DNA of 64,000 nt from Treponema sp. (GTDB lineage Bacteria > Spirochaetota > Spirochaetia > Treponematales > Treponemataceae). The position numbers and the translations under genes were made by a program. Below the pieces are notes generated by a model. The model saw only the letters and a program-made list of their open reading frames with translations. It was not told the DNA's origin and made no database searches. Numbering within the stretch: the stretch's first letter is position 1; every line of letters starts with the position of its first letter. The stretch is from assembly GCA_017449265.1 (NCBI GenBank), contig JAFSJW010000089.1, positions 62,001-126,000 of the forward strand, read 5' to 3'. Shown here piece after piece: positions 17,996 to 26,851 of the stretch.

Positions 17996-18535
17996 ATGAG
18001 AAATATTTTTTTTGCGCTTGCCCTGACGCTCTTCTCGTTCTCCGCCTTTCCGAACGAGCTTATTATCTACCGCCCCGAGAACAGCCAGACCATAAACGAA
18101 GTCCGCTGCTGGATTCAGCTTGTCGATGAGAACGGAAACGATGTTACGTACACAAAAGCGCGCGCTGCCTACGCATGGATGGACAGACCGAACGAGCTTC
18201 ACTGGTACGAAAAATCGTTCTATGTCTCGGGCGGAATGGCGTGCCACCTTTATCTAGATTCAAAAAACGGCGAAAAATACAAAATCCGTGTCTACACCCC
18301 AAAAAATCATGTCCAAGACTTCCCGATTCCAGAAAAATTGCAAACTGACTGGCGTTCCAACGAATTTGAATATGACTGCGCAAAAGTAAAGAATTCCGCC
18401 GAAGGAAAATACAATCCGCTCAAAGTGATTTTTGTCTCACCTGTGGCAAACGACAACGGTTTTTATGAACCTGAATGGCACATTGACTACAAGGCCCCTA
18501 AATTCTGGCGAATGACAAAGCCAGTACGGAAATAA
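17996..18535 (+). CDS. Small secreted protein of unknown function
   Basis: 179 residues from the ATG at 17996, chosen because GGGAG lies 10 bases upstream and the signal peptide MRNIFFALALTLFSFSAFPNE follows directly. The mature part is rich in Trp/Tyr and charged residues (AYAWMDRPNELHWYEKSFYV, YEPEWHIDYKAPKFWRM) with no recognised domain; a small beta-sandwich is possible. No paralogue in the window. The gene stands alone between trpCF and the pectate lyase, preceded by a complex inverted-repeat element. Confidence 0.6.
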   Translation: MRNIFFALALTLFSFSAFPNELIIYRPENSQTINEVRCWIQLVDENGNDVTYTKARAAYAWMDRPNELHWYEKSFYVSGGMACHLYLDSKNGEKYKIRVYTPKNHVQDFPIPEKLQTDWRSNEFEYDCAKVKNSAEGKYNPLKVIFVSPVANDNGFYEPEWHIDYKAPKFWRMTKPVRK

Positions 18536-18641
18536 ACAAATTTCAAGGATTTTTCACAATAACACACTTTTCCGAATGTCTGAAAAATACAAATAAAGGT
18601 TTTTTCATTTTATTCCGACTTTATTAAAATAATGTTGATAG

Positions 18642-18657
18642 GTTTAAAATTTTAAAC
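18642..18657. promoter_or_regulatory. Perfect 16-bp palindrome upstream of the pectate lyase
   Basis: GTTTAAAATTTTAAAC, 40 bases before the lyase ATG, with TTGATA at 18635-18640 just before it. Size, symmetry and position suit a repressor or activator site for substrate control. No regulator gene is adjacent. Confidence 0.45.
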
Positions 18658-18696
18658 GCTTTTTCAACAACAACTATTTAATAAAAGAGGACTGGT

Positions 18697-21600
18697 ATGA
18701 AAAAATTTACCAATTTTTTACTGACAATCGCCGCAACTCTGGCTTTTGTCATGTCGTCATGCTCGGGCGGAACTAACATAGCCTCCGCATTCAGCTCTTC
18801 GCAGGCGGACATCAACAATGACCTTGCCACGCTGGGAATCATCGCAGACTCATACACAAACTCGAATCCGGATGTTCTGGATGTAGAGCTTACAAACGAG
18901 AAAGTAAAGCTCACATCAAAGTCTGCAGGAAACTCCCTGGTAACGCTCATGGGTTCGTCATCATCGGACATATCGTATGACGCATCTGTCCTCGTCGCCA
19001 AGCTTGATGTTACCGTATCATCAGCTGGAAAAATCAGCTACAATCTTACTCGCCCGGACGGCTCTACAACTACTGGCGGAAACACCCCTGCAACACCAGG
19101 AGCAGGAGGCGAGACACCATCAGCAGGTCCTTCTTCACCAACAGAATCCGGCTCTTCTCAGCAAGCCCCAAGCGAAGCTACTGTTAGCAATGCGGCGGTC
19201 AAAATCGTAAAGAGCGAAGGCTACCTGAACAGCGGCTACATCGTGTTCGAGCAAATCGACAACAAAGAGTACACGGTTCTTTGCGACGGAGTTGAAATTG
19301 ACGAGCAGCTTATCCGCTACTACGACACATACAAATACAACACTTACGACGAAACAATCGGCTGGACAGAACACAGCTTTACGAATGTAGTCCGCGCCGA
19401 TGCTCTCGGACTCACAGCCGGAAATCACACAATGAGCGTAGCCGTAAAAGGCTCAACAGAATACTCAAAGGCCGAGATGAAAGTTTTGAGCCACGACAGA
19501 AGCGGTTTTGCCTTCACAGGAAGCACTACACCTGGCGCATACAACGCAGACGGAACTCTTAAAAGCGGAGCTGTGGTAATCTACCTCACCCAAGAAAACA
19601 AAGGAAGGGTTCAGGCAACATTCGGAGGAAAAACTTACACAGGAATCAAAGAAATCACCCAGGCAATCAAAAAGAAGAACACGGGCAATACTGCCATCGA
19701 CATCCGAATCGTCGGAAAAGTGACTGCACAGAACAATGACCTTTCCTGCGCCGACCTTTCAAGCGCATACGCAATCGGAGTCAAGGAAGGCTCTCAAGTA
19801 ACAATCGAAGGCGTAGGTCACGACGCAACATTGTTCGCGGCTGGTGTGGCGGCCTTCAAATCAGAATATATCGAAATCGCAAACCTCGGTCTTATGAAAT
19901 GGGGCGGCGGACATGACGGCGACGGCGTTTCACTCAAAGAAGACAGCTACGCATGGGTTCACCACTGCGACTTCTTCTACGGAGATGCGGGAAGCGACAA
20001 AGACCAGGTGAAAGGCGACGGCTCAATGGACATGAAGGATGATTCAAACCACATCACTGTTGCCTACAACCATTTCTGGGATTCAGGAAAAATGTCACTT
20101 TGCGGAATGAAATCAGAAAGCGGCCCGAACTACATCACATACCACCACAACTGGTTCGACCACTCAGACTCGCGCCATCCGAGAATCCGCACAATGACAG
20201 TCCATGTCTACAACAACTACTTCGACGGAAACTCAAAGTACGGAGTCGGGGTCACTTCTGGCGCAAGCTGCTTTGTTGAAGGAAACTATTTCAGAAACGC
20301 CCATGACCCGATGATGTCATCAATGCAGGGAACGGACGCTCAGGGCGACGGTACATTCTCAAGCGAGGACGGCGGCGTAATCAAATCATACAACAACAAG
20401 TTCGCCGAGAGCAACACGAACGGCGTCAAGTTCCAGTTCATCACGAACAAATACGACTACACCAACAATCAGCCTGTCGGAACTGCCGTAACAAAAACAG
20501 AGACAGTCGGAACAGATAACGGTGACGGAACATGGACGATTTATGATGCAAAAGTCACTTCTGCTGACGGAAATGTCATAAACACAATCGGAACTTGCGG
20601 CTTTATCTCAGTTGACAGTGGAGCAACATTCAAAGCAGACAAATACCAAGTATCAAAAGGAAAAACAGGATTCAAAATCAAAGTTCCTGCAAACGTCACA
20701 AAAGTAATAGTAAAAGCAAAGTGTGGTTCTAAAGATCAAACTGGAACTGCAAATATGCTCAAAGTGAACGGAACTTCCGTTTCTATGGATATGAGCGCGG
20801 ACTACAACGATTATGAAGTTCCGGTAAGTGTTTCTTCTGACTCAACAATTGAAATCGCAAACGCACATTCTTCAAATGCGATGAATGTCCGCGGAATCAA
20901 AGTAATCGCTTCTGGTGGCTGGTCAACAACATACACATCAGGTTCAAGCGTATCGTTGGACGACATTGACGCATATGAGGTTGATTCAAGAAGCGAGACG
21001 GTGCCCGATACAGTCACGGCAAAAGCCGGCGGCTCAAAGTACTCGAACTTCGACACTGTGATGGGAAACAGCGGGCTTGGTCTTTCAAATCTTCCTACTG
21101 GACCAGAAGCCGCAAAGACGGATGTACTCATATTCGCCGGACGGTACGAGAGCGATTTTGCATGGAGCTTCAATAACTCCGCCGACGATGCGAGCTATTC
21201 AGTTAACACACCTCTCAACTCGGCAATTGTCAGCCACAGAACTGGATTCGTAAAGATTCAGGGCACAACCGCAGGCGGAACACAGGTGAGCGGCGGCGAC
21301 ACACCAAGTACTCCAAGCAATCCTAGCACGCCATCTGAGCCGAGCACACCAAGTACGCCGGCAGTGAACAGCATTTCTCTCAATCAGACTTCTGTCAATC
21401 TGAAAGTTGGCGAGACTTTCACTTTGGTAGCAACCGTTGACCCAGCAGATGCAACTGTCACATGGAAAACAAGCAAAAAAGCATTTGCAACAGTTTCCGA
21501 CGGTGTAGTAACTGCTCTTTCTGCCGGAACAACAAAAATCACTGCAACGGCAGGTGAAAAAACAGCAAGCTGCACGGTAACTGTCACAGAAAATACCAGC

Positions 21601-21984
21601 AGCTCCGGCGGAACTAGCGGAAGCACAACCCCAGCTCCAGAAGGAGCAATCACATTCAACAACTTTACCTCCGGTGTTGAATCAAACGGTATAAAAATCA
21701 ATGGTAACCTGAAAAGTGGTGTGGCAGCAAAAACATATGATGGCGTGACTTATACGACAGCCTTGAAAATGGAAAGCGCAACATCGATTGAATTCTCACT
21801 TGATGCAGCTTCAACGATAACAATTATTACCGATAATACAGCATCAAAGGGAATAAAGATTGATGGAACAAAGGAGACAACCAATGCAGACGGCGTTGTA
21901 ACAAAATCCCTGGCTTCTGGAAGTCACAAAATCACAAAAGGCGATTCTATGAATGTGTACGCAGTCATAATCACTGCAAACTAA
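18697..21984 (+). CDS. Modular secreted pectate lyase lipoprotein (PL1 with Big_2 and accessory domains)
   Basis: 1095 residues. Spirochaete-type lipoprotein signal with Cys22 (FVMSSC). A Big_2-like segment (~35-110) and a Thr/Pro/Ser linker precede the catalytic PL1 beta-helix (~340-560): IEGVGHDATLF, VHHCDFFYGDAG, DVKDD-like Ca2+ positions, and YHHNWFDHSDSRHPRIR with the catalytic Arg. The PL1 domain is interrupted by a ~110-residue beta-sandwich (~645-750) before its closing strand (DIDAYEVDSRSETVPDTV). Then come a repeat linker (TPSTPSNPSTPSEPSTPSTP), a Big_2 domain (~890-965) and a C-terminal accessory domain. It cleaves polygalacturonate at the cell surface. Start with AGAGGA 8 bases upstream. 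Confidence 0.9.
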   Translation: MKKFTNFLLTIAATLAFVMSSCSGGTNIASAFSSSQADINNDLATLGIIADSYTNSNPDVLDVELTNEKVKLTSKSAGNSLVTLMGSSSSDISYDASVLVAKLDVTVSSAGKISYNLTRPDGSTTTGGNTPATPGAGGETPSAGPSSPTESGSSQQAPSEATVSNAAVKIVKSEGYLNSGYIVFEQIDNKEYTVLCDGVEIDEQLIRYYDTYKYNTYDETIGWTEHSFTNVVRADALGLTAGNHTMSVAVKGSTEYSKAEMKVLSHDRSGFAFTGSTTPGAYNADGTLKSGAVVIYLTQENKGRVQATFGGKTYTGIKEITQAIKKKNTGNTAIDIRIVGKVTAQNNDLSCADLSSAYAIGVKEGSQVTIEGVGHDATLFAAGVAAFKSEYIEIANLGLMKWGGGHDGDGVSLKEDSYAWVHHCDFFYGDAGSDKDQVKGDGSMDMKDDSNHITVAYNHFWDSGKMSLCGMKSESGPNYITYHHNWFDHSDSRHPRIRTMTVHVYNNYFDGNSKYGVGVTSGASCFVEGNYFRNAHDPMMSSMQGTDAQGDGTFSSEDGGVIKSYNNKFAESNTNGVKFQFITNKYDYTNNQPVGTAVTKTETVGTDNGDGTWTIYDAKVTSADGNVINTIGTCGFISVDSGATFKADKYQVSKGKTGFKIKVPANVTKVIVKAKCGSKDQTGTANMLKVNGTSVSMDMSADYNDYEVPVSVSSDSTIEIANAHSSNAMNVRGIKVIASGGWSTTYTSGSSVSLDDIDAYEVDSRSETVPDTVTAKAGGSKYSNFDTVMGNSGLGLSNLPTGPEAAKTDVLIFAGRYESDFAWSFNNSADDASYSVNTPLNSAIVSHRTGFVKIQGTTAGGTQVSGGDTPSTPSNPSTPSEPSTPSTPAVNSISLNQTSVNLKVGETFTLVATVDPADATVTWKTSKKAFATVSDGVVTALSAGTTKITATAGEKTASCTVTVTENTSSSGGTSGSTTPAPEGAITFNNFTSGVESNGIKINGNLKSGVAAKTYDGVTYTTALKMESATSIEFSLDAASTITIITDNTASKGIKIDGTKETTNADGVVTKSLASGSHKITKGDSMNVYAVIITAN

Positions 21985-22042
21985 CCCAAGCAGTCCAAGG
22001 GCTTTCGGGAATCTGACCTCTGTCGGAAGTCCTTCTAACCTT

Positions 22043-22083
22043 GCCCCGTATTGCCACTTCTGGCAGTGCGGGGCTTTCTTTTT
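22043..22083 (+). terminator. Rho-independent terminator of the pectate lyase
   Basis: GCCCCGTATTGCCA / TGGCAGTGCGGGGC stem with a 4-base loop, followed by TTTCTTTTT. Confidence 0.85.
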
Positions 22084-22096
22084 GCGCGGCAAAGAC

Positions 22097-22130
22097 AAAA
22101 AAAAGGCAGAACCTTCTCAGATTCCGCCTT
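22097..22130 (-). terminator. Rho-independent terminator of tRNA-Pro(GGG)
   Basis: Minus strand: AAGGCGGAA...TTCTGCCTT stem followed by eight or more T, 5 bases after the tRNA 3' end. Confidence 0.75.
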
Positions 22131-22134
22131 TGTG

Positions 22135-22208
22135 TCGGGCTAACCGAATTCGAATCGGTGACCCCAAGTCCCCCAGACTTGTACGCTAACCAGCTGCGCT
22201 ATAGCCCG
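22135..22208 (-). tRNA. tRNA-Pro (anticodon GGG)
   Basis: Acceptor CGGGCTA/TAGCCCG, D-arm CAGCTGGTTAGCG, anticodon stem CAAGT/ACTTG with loop CTGGGGG (anticodon GGG), T-arm with GATTCGAAT. 74 bases, CCA not encoded. Confidence 0.92.
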
Positions 22209-22317
22209 ATAGATAAAATCATTTTATCAAAAAGAAAAAAAAGTTTCAAACATCTTCAAAACACGATTGCATAACTATCTGATTTTGATATATTCTCTTT
22301 TTTCTGTGAGGGAAAAT

Positions 22318-23460
22318 ATGAAGATTAAAAAAAGTATTTGGATTTCGGCTCTTATTCTGAGTATGCCGCTTTATGCGCAGAAATTTGAGACAAAAGGAAA
22401 CATAACGCTCGGAGTAACGCCCGTAGAACAAGTCCTTGACGCAAAAATGACGGACACAAAAACTCAATTCGGAGGGGCATACCTTCTTGGGAATATTGCC
22501 GTATCGAACGAAAAGCTGACCGCCGCAGGAAAAATCTACTGGAGGCTCGGCGCAACGGACGACATAGACGATTTGTCGCAAAAAATCGATATAAAGCGCG
22601 CGTATGTGCGGTTCAGGCCGTTCGGAAACAACGAACTTGAGTTCTCAGCCGGAAAGCTGTACTCATACTATCTTTCAGGAAATTATTTCCAGCTGGCAGA
22701 AATTTACACTGGAGCAAGCCGCTGGGGAAAAACAGGATTCGGAGCAAAAGCCAATATCAAAGGATTAACGCTCGGTCTTGCACTTCCTCTTTCGGAAAGC
22801 TATATTCCGTTCAAGGAGCAATTCGGGCTAAACGCCGCCGCAGAATTCGACATTTCTTCCGTAGCTGAGAATATTCCTATGAAAGCAGGAGCTTGCCTTC
22901 TCTACGAAAAGACAAAAGACAAAAACGACGATGACGAGCATAATCTGGCAAAAATGATTTCGCTCACATTCACGCCAAATTTGGACGGCATACTGTCCAA
23001 AATGTCAGTAACGCTCTCTTGGTCACACGATGCGGAGCCGTTCGTAGCAAGCTCCGTGTTCAAGAATGTGACTAACTACAAGCTCTCCGACCTCAAAAAA
23101 GCATGGTTCGCGTCGCTCAATTTCCGAAGCTACATAGGGAATGTGCTTCTTCTTGCCGAAGGAGAGACAGGTCATTCAACAAGCGGAGAGCTTGTTCCGA
23201 TTTATTTCGGAGCGCAGGCCCTGGTACCAATCATAAATCACTTTGCGCTAAAGCCCCGCGTCTGTTACTACGCCGCAATTGACACCGAAAATGATGATGA
23301 AAGCCGCCATACCGCGGAGTTCTATCCGAGAATTCAGCTTACATTCTCAAGCTGGACAATAAACGCAGGAGTTGATTTAAAATGGAAGGAAATCGAAAAG
23401 GACGACTGGAAAACAGAGTGGAGCCTTCCTATGTACGCTGAGTACAAAATCGGAAAGTAG
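22318..23460 (+). CDS. Outer-membrane porin-like beta-barrel
   Basis: 380 residues from the ATG at 22318 (GAGGG upstream; longer in-frame starts lack a ribosome site). Signal peptide ends at LYAQ. The mature protein shows repeated amphipathic strands (YVRFRPFGNNELEFSAGKLYSYYL, FYPRIQLTFSSWTINAGVDLKW) typical of a porin of about 16 strands. The family is not identified. It sits directly upstream of a cobalamin riboswitch and could be functionally linked to it, but it is not under the riboswitch. Confidence 0.65.
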   Translation: MKIKKSIWISALILSMPLYAQKFETKGNITLGVTPVEQVLDAKMTDTKTQFGGAYLLGNIAVSNEKLTAAGKIYWRLGATDDIDDLSQKIDIKRAYVRFRPFGNNELEFSAGKLYSYYLSGNYFQLAEIYTGASRWGKTGFGAKANIKGLTLGLALPLSESYIPFKEQFGLNAAAEFDISSVAENIPMKAGACLLYEKTKDKNDDDEHNLAKMISLTFTPNLDGILSKMSVTLSWSHDAEPFVASSVFKNVTNYKLSDLKKAWFASLNFRSYIGNVLLLAEGETGHSTSGELVPIYFGAQALVPIINHFALKPRVCYYAAIDTENDDESRHTAEFYPRIQLTFSSWTINAGVDLKWKEIEKDDWKTEWSLPMYAEYKIGK

Positions 23461-23545
23461 CTTGTAATGAATCGCTATTTGTGGTAGCGTAAGAAAATAT
23501 TTTGGGGACTTCGGAAAACTAACAGAGTTTTTCGAGGTACCCTTT

Positions 23546-23707
23546 AGTAGCTGGTGCCTTTCTTTTGCGAAAGGTTAAAAGGGAATCAGGTGAAAATCCT
23601 GAGCGATCTCGTCACTGTGATAAAAGAGCGTTTCCCAAAATGCCACTGGATTTTCCGGGAAGGCGGGCAATGCGATGAAAGTTCAGCCAGGAGACCTGCC
23701 AGCTATA
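23546..23707 (+). promoter_or_regulatory. Cobalamin (B12) riboswitch aptamer
   Basis: P1 helix TAGCTGG (23548-23554) with CCAGCTA (23699-23705). Between them are the conserved segments GGTGCC, AAAAGGGAATCAGGTGAAAATCCTG (split across positions 23576-23600), GTCACTGTGA, and the B12 box AGCCAGGAGACCTGCC (23685-23700). It senses adenosyl- or other cobalamin and controls the chelatase gene through the terminator downstream. Confidence 0.95.
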
Positions 23708-23737
23708 ATAGTACATCAGGGAAATCCTGAAAATCAC

Positions 23738-23879
23738 GAGCAATTGATTGTACTTACAGATGATTTTTTCTCATTTGTTCTTGTGCGCTCAGGCGCATTC
23801 TGAATAGGGCTTAGTGTCCTTTTATAGGTTTTCAAACAATTGCTCCTGTTTTCATTTCCAAAGAAAGCAGGAGCTTTTT
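23738..23879 (+). terminator. Riboswitch expression platform: antiterminator and terminator
   Basis: Terminator stem GCTCCTG (23842-23848) / CAGGAGC (23868-23874) followed by TTTTT. A distal GAGCAATTG (23738-23746) is the exact complement of CAATTGCTC (23837-23845), which overlaps the terminator's 5' arm, so the two structures exclude each other. Ligand binding would be expected to favour the terminator and switch the chelatase off. Confidence 0.8.
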
Positions 23880-23898
23880 ATTTTATAGGAGCATTTTT

Positions 23899-25074
23899 AT
23901 GAAAAGAGAACTTATGGCTATCGTAGCTGCTGGAGCATTTCTGGCACAGTCGTCGGCTTACACGCAGGCAGACAAGTCCGCAGCGGACAAAGTTGCGTCA
24001 TTGATTGATGCGATTTATGTTCAGGAACGGACGGAACAAACTGACGAGCAGTGCGCGGAAGCAAAAAAAGCCTGGGACTCGCTCACTGACGAGCAGAAAG
24101 AGCTTGTTGAGGGCGAAAACGCAGATCCTGATTATTTTGGGCGCGACACCGGGGATGCCTCCAAAGACAACCCTCTGAACCAGGACAAAAAAGGCGAGAA
24201 CGAGATTCTTGTCGTAAGTTTCGGAACTTCATTCAACAAAAGCCGCGCTCAGGATATTTCTGGCATTGAGAAAGCAATCCAGAAAGCAAACGGCGACTGG
24301 ATAGTACGCCGCGCGTTCACTGCCCAGATAATCATAAACCACATACAGGCAAGGGACGGCGTAAAAATCGACAACATGAAGCAAGCTCTTGAGCGCGCTT
24401 TAAGGAACGGTGTCAAAAACCTTGTCGTCCAGCCGACTCACCTTATGCACGGCGCGGAGTACGATGAGCTTACGACCATTCTTGGCTCATATTCGGACAA
24501 ATTCGAGAAAATCACAGTCGCAGAACCGCTTCTTGGAAAAGTCGGAGGCAGCGTAAGCGAAATCAACTCAGACAAACAGGCTGTGGCAAAAGCAGCCGTT
24601 TCGCAAGCGGTAAAAGAATCTGGATTCAAATCGCAAAAAGCAGCGAAGAAAGCCGGAACAGCTTTCGTATTCATGGGACACGGAACATCTCACACCGCAA
24701 AAGTGAGTTATCTCCAGATGGCAGCGCAGATGAAAGCTCTCAAGTACGACAATGTTTTCATAGGAACTGTCGAAGGAGAGCCTGAGGAAACTGCATGCGA
24801 AAATATCATAGCCGAAGTCAAAAAAGCAGGTTACAAGAATGTTGTTCTCCGACCGCTTATGGTTGTGGCAGGAGACCACGCGAACAACGATATGGCTGGC
24901 GACGACGATGATTCATGGAAGAGCCAGTTTGAGAAAAGCGGCGCATTCCAAAAAATCACCTGCCAGATTCTGGGGCTCGGAAACATTCCGGAAATTCAGA
25001 AAATATATGTTCAGCACACAAAGGACGCTCTTACACAGCTGAAAAACTCAGAGCCTAAAAAAAAACTGAACTAA
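23899..25074 (+). CDS. cbiK: Periplasmic sirohydrochlorin cobaltochelatase, CbiK type
   Basis: 391 residues. A Sec signal peptide (MKRELMAIVAAGAFLAQSSAYTQ) precedes a ~75-residue N-terminal extension and a CbiK domain (~95-385): ILVVSFGTSFNKSR, QPTHLMHGAEYDE, FMGHGTSH with the metal-binding His, and MVVAGDHANNDMAGDD with the second His. CbiK inserts Co2+ into sirohydrochlorin in anaerobic B12 synthesis; exported versions are known in Desulfovibrio. B12 riboswitch control supports a cobalt/corrinoid role. The gene ends in an A9 tract (25057-25065). One extra A there, or a -1 slip, would extend the protein into the next ORF. Ribosome site TAGGAGC. Confidence 0.9.
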   Translation: MKRELMAIVAAGAFLAQSSAYTQADKSAADKVASLIDAIYVQERTEQTDEQCAEAKKAWDSLTDEQKELVEGENADPDYFGRDTGDASKDNPLNQDKKGENEILVVSFGTSFNKSRAQDISGIEKAIQKANGDWIVRRAFTAQIIINHIQARDGVKIDNMKQALERALRNGVKNLVVQPTHLMHGAEYDELTTILGSYSDKFEKITVAEPLLGKVGGSVSEINSDKQAVAKAAVSQAVKESGFKSQKAAKKAGTAFVFMGHGTSHTAKVSYLQMAAQMKALKYDNVFIGTVEGEPEETACENIIAEVKKAGYKNVVLRPLMVVAGDHANNDMAGDDDDSWKSQFEKSGAFQKITCQILGLGNIPEIQKIYVQHTKDALTQLKNSEPKKKLN

Positions 25075-25112
25075 AAAACACTCTCCGCGCTTATTTCAGA
25101 ACGGACAGTTCT

Positions 25113-25427
25113 ATGTTCCGCGTGAATGAAGCCCACAACGGAATGGGAGTTCTTTCTGAGAAAGACGGCAAAACGAGAATCCATGTGAGCCTTTCAGGAA
25201 AAAAAATCGTCAACTTGTACCTTGGAAAGGCTGAGGACGCAAAGAGCGACAAGGCTCACTGGATTTCTCCGACAGAAGATGTCGTTGAGTACAGCGACGG
25301 AATGAAAGAAAAAGTATTCGGATTTGATATTCCCGTAGAAAAAGTTGGTGAGGAATTCAGTCTTGCTATTCTTGGCACTAAGGGAATCTGGTACGACCAC
25401 AAAGTAAAAGTGGAGCTTGAAAAATAG
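25113..25427 (+). CDS. Surface-type small beta domain, probably the detached C-terminus of the chelatase
   Basis: 104 residues as an ORF, without a signal peptide or ribosome site. The reading frame is open upstream as far as the A9 tract at the end of cbiK; read across it, the join is KKTELKNTLRAYFRTDSSM followed by this domain. The sequence (MFRVNEAHNGMGVLSEKDGK, VNLYLGKAEDAKSDKAHWI, FAILGTKG-like strand, WYDHKVKVEL) resembles a small beta domain I recall in exported proteins of anaerobic Firmicutes near metal or tetrapyrrole uptake genes; its ligand is unknown. So it is either made as a CbiK fusion by slippage or homopolymer variation, or is a broken remnant. The domain comparison is from memory and moderate. 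Confidence 0.55.
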   Translation: MFRVNEAHNGMGVLSEKDGKTRIHVSLSGKKIVNLYLGKAEDAKSDKAHWISPTEDVVEYSDGMKEKVFGFDIPVEKVGEEFSLAILGTKGIWYDHKVKVELEK

Positions 25428-25488
25428 CAATACCGTTCGTTGTTCATTTTCTTTTTTCACGCTATAATAAGATTTTCGGAGGAAAATA

Positions 25489-25914
25489 ATGGCAAACATT
25501 AATCTAAAGACAGGTCTTAATGCGGCAGGAAAAGAACTTGGCGCATTCAAAAAATTCATTTCCAGAGGAAATGTCGTTGATATGGCAGTCGGTGTCATCA
25601 TCGGAGGTGCGTTCGGCAAAATCGTTACGAGCCTTGTGAATGACATCGTTATGCCAGCAATTGGCATTGCGGTTGGAAAAATCAGCTTCGCCGAGCTAAG
25701 CGTAAAAATCGGTGAGGCTGAAATCAAATACGGCTCGTTTATTCAGACAATAGTTGATTTTCTTATCATCGCTTTCTGTATCTTTATCGTAATCGAGATT
25801 TTCGAGAAATTCAAAAAAAAGGAAGAGAAAAAAGAAGAACCAGCTGCTCCTGCAAAATCAGATGAGGCTATCCTTCTTGAAGAAATTCGCGATTTGCTCA
25901 AAAACAAGCAATAA
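25489..25914 (+). CDS. mscL: Large-conductance mechanosensitive channel MscL
   Basis: 141 residues, normal length. [37 protein letters not shown] is the TM1 signature (shown in part by GNVVDMAVG), followed by the TM2 segment [17 protein letters not shown] and the cytoplasmic helix bundle LLEEIRDLL. Homopentameric inner-membrane valve opened by turgor. Own promoter (TATAAT 25463-25468) and ribosome site CGGAGG; terminator follows. Confidence 0.97.
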   Translation: MANINLKTGLNAAGKELGAFKKFISRGNVVDMAVGVIIGGAFGKIVTSLVNDIVMPAIGIAVGKISFAELSVKIGEAEIKYGSFIQTIVDFLIIAFCIFIVIEIFEKFKKKEEKKEEPAAPAKSDEAILLEEIRDLLKNKQ

Positions 25915-25917
25915 CAA

Positions 25918-25966
25918 AAAGGGTTGCCCAATATGTAACGAACTTATTGGACAACCCTTTCGTTTT
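25918..25966. terminator. Bidirectional terminator between mscL and the CstA operon
   Basis: AAAGGGTTGCCCAATA (25918-25933) and TATTGGACAACCCTTT (25945-25960) form a 16-bp stem with one mismatch. T-rich sequence follows and A-rich sequence precedes. Confidence 0.8.
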
Positions 25967-25974
25967 AGGCAAGA

Positions 25975-26535
25975 CTAGAATGTTTTCTTAATTGTAATCT
26001 CAACCTTTTTTTCGTGTACGCAAACAACCACATCATCGGAAATATTTGCGATAATCGATTTTTCCAATTCGTCCCATGCCTCGCCTTTTTCTTTTTCAGC
26101 ATAAGAACGATATGTTTCCAATGACCAGCTTCGTCCCATATCGTAGAAATTTCCTGAAGTCGTTGTTACCTGAGCATAATCAATCATCATCATCTGTATA
26201 GCAACAAGAATCTTGCCCATAATGCCTTTTCCAGCCGAATTTTTGCCAGATGAAGAAATAGAGAGCAATTTTTCACGGTTTTCAGCAGACATCACTTTTT
26301 TAGGAAGAAGACTTGTGTGCAACTCATACTTGTTGTTGTCTACTTCAATCCAGAAATCACCGTCAGCATATTCAAGCAATTCTGGGAGCATTCCAATCAT
26401 TTCCTCTGCCATAAGGCGAAGCCGGCCTGCTGATTTATCATCGAGCTTGGTGTAGCTGGCAGTTTTCTCTACTTCAGCCAAGATACCTATAAGAGATGAT
26501 TTGTCGCCTGTAATTTTGCAAATATCAGATTTCAT
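25975..26535 (-). CDS. Diverged HATPase-like protein partnered with a STAS protein
   Basis: 186 residues, not confidently assigned. The segment AGRLRLMAEEMIGMLPELLEYADGDFWIEVD recalls the N-box helix of GHKL anti-sigma kinases, and the next gene upstream encodes a STAS anti-anti-sigma-like protein, 9 bases away. Canonical ATP-lid glycines are not evident, so kinase activity is doubtful. The tail KKVEITIKKTF is a predicted beta strand. As the last gene of the CstA operon it may complete a partner-switching pair. Confidence 0.45.
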   Translation of the reverse strand: MKSDICKITGDKSSLIGILAEVEKTASYTKLDDKSAGRLRLMAEEMIGMLPELLEYADGDFWIEVDNNKYELHTSLLPKKVMSAENREKLLSISSSGKNSAGKGIMGKILVAIQMMMIDYAQVTTTSGNFYDMGRSWSLETYRSYAEKEKGEAWDELEKSIIANISDDVVVCVHEKKVEITIKKTF

Positions 26536-26544
26536 ACTAAACTC

Positions 26545-26841
26545 CTATTTTATTGAAAGAATATCTTTAAAACCTGTAACCTCAAAAATATCCATAACAG
26601 TTTCACTTGGATTTATAATTGACATACTGCCTTTTTTCACAAATTTTTTGTGGGCAGCCAATAAAACACGCAAACCTGCTGATGAAATATAATCAAGATT
26701 TTTGAAATCAATAACCAAATCGGTTACGGAGTCAGAAATCGCAGAAAATTCTTTTTCAAGTTCCGGAGCCGTAACCGTATCCAATCGGCCTTCTACACTA
26801 AGAGTAAGCGCTGAACCATTCTCTGTTTTTGTGATTGTCAT
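26545..26841 (-). CDS. STAS-domain anti-sigma factor antagonist-like protein
   Basis: 98 residues, a full stand-alone STAS domain: LSVEGRLDTVTAPELEKEF, DLVIDFKNLDYISSAGLRVLLAAHK with the Ser that is phosphorylated in SpoIIAA/RsbV homologues, and VMDIFEVTGFKDIL. In partner switching the unphosphorylated form frees a sigma factor or output protein from its kinase. It lies 10 bases downstream of cstA and 9 upstream of a possible HATPase partner. Confidence 0.88.
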   Translation of the reverse strand: MTITKTENGSALTLSVEGRLDTVTAPELEKEFSAISDSVTDLVIDFKNLDYISSAGLRVLLAAHKKFVKKGSMSIINPSETVMDIFEVTGFKDILSIK

Positions 26842-26851
26842 TCTATCCTCC

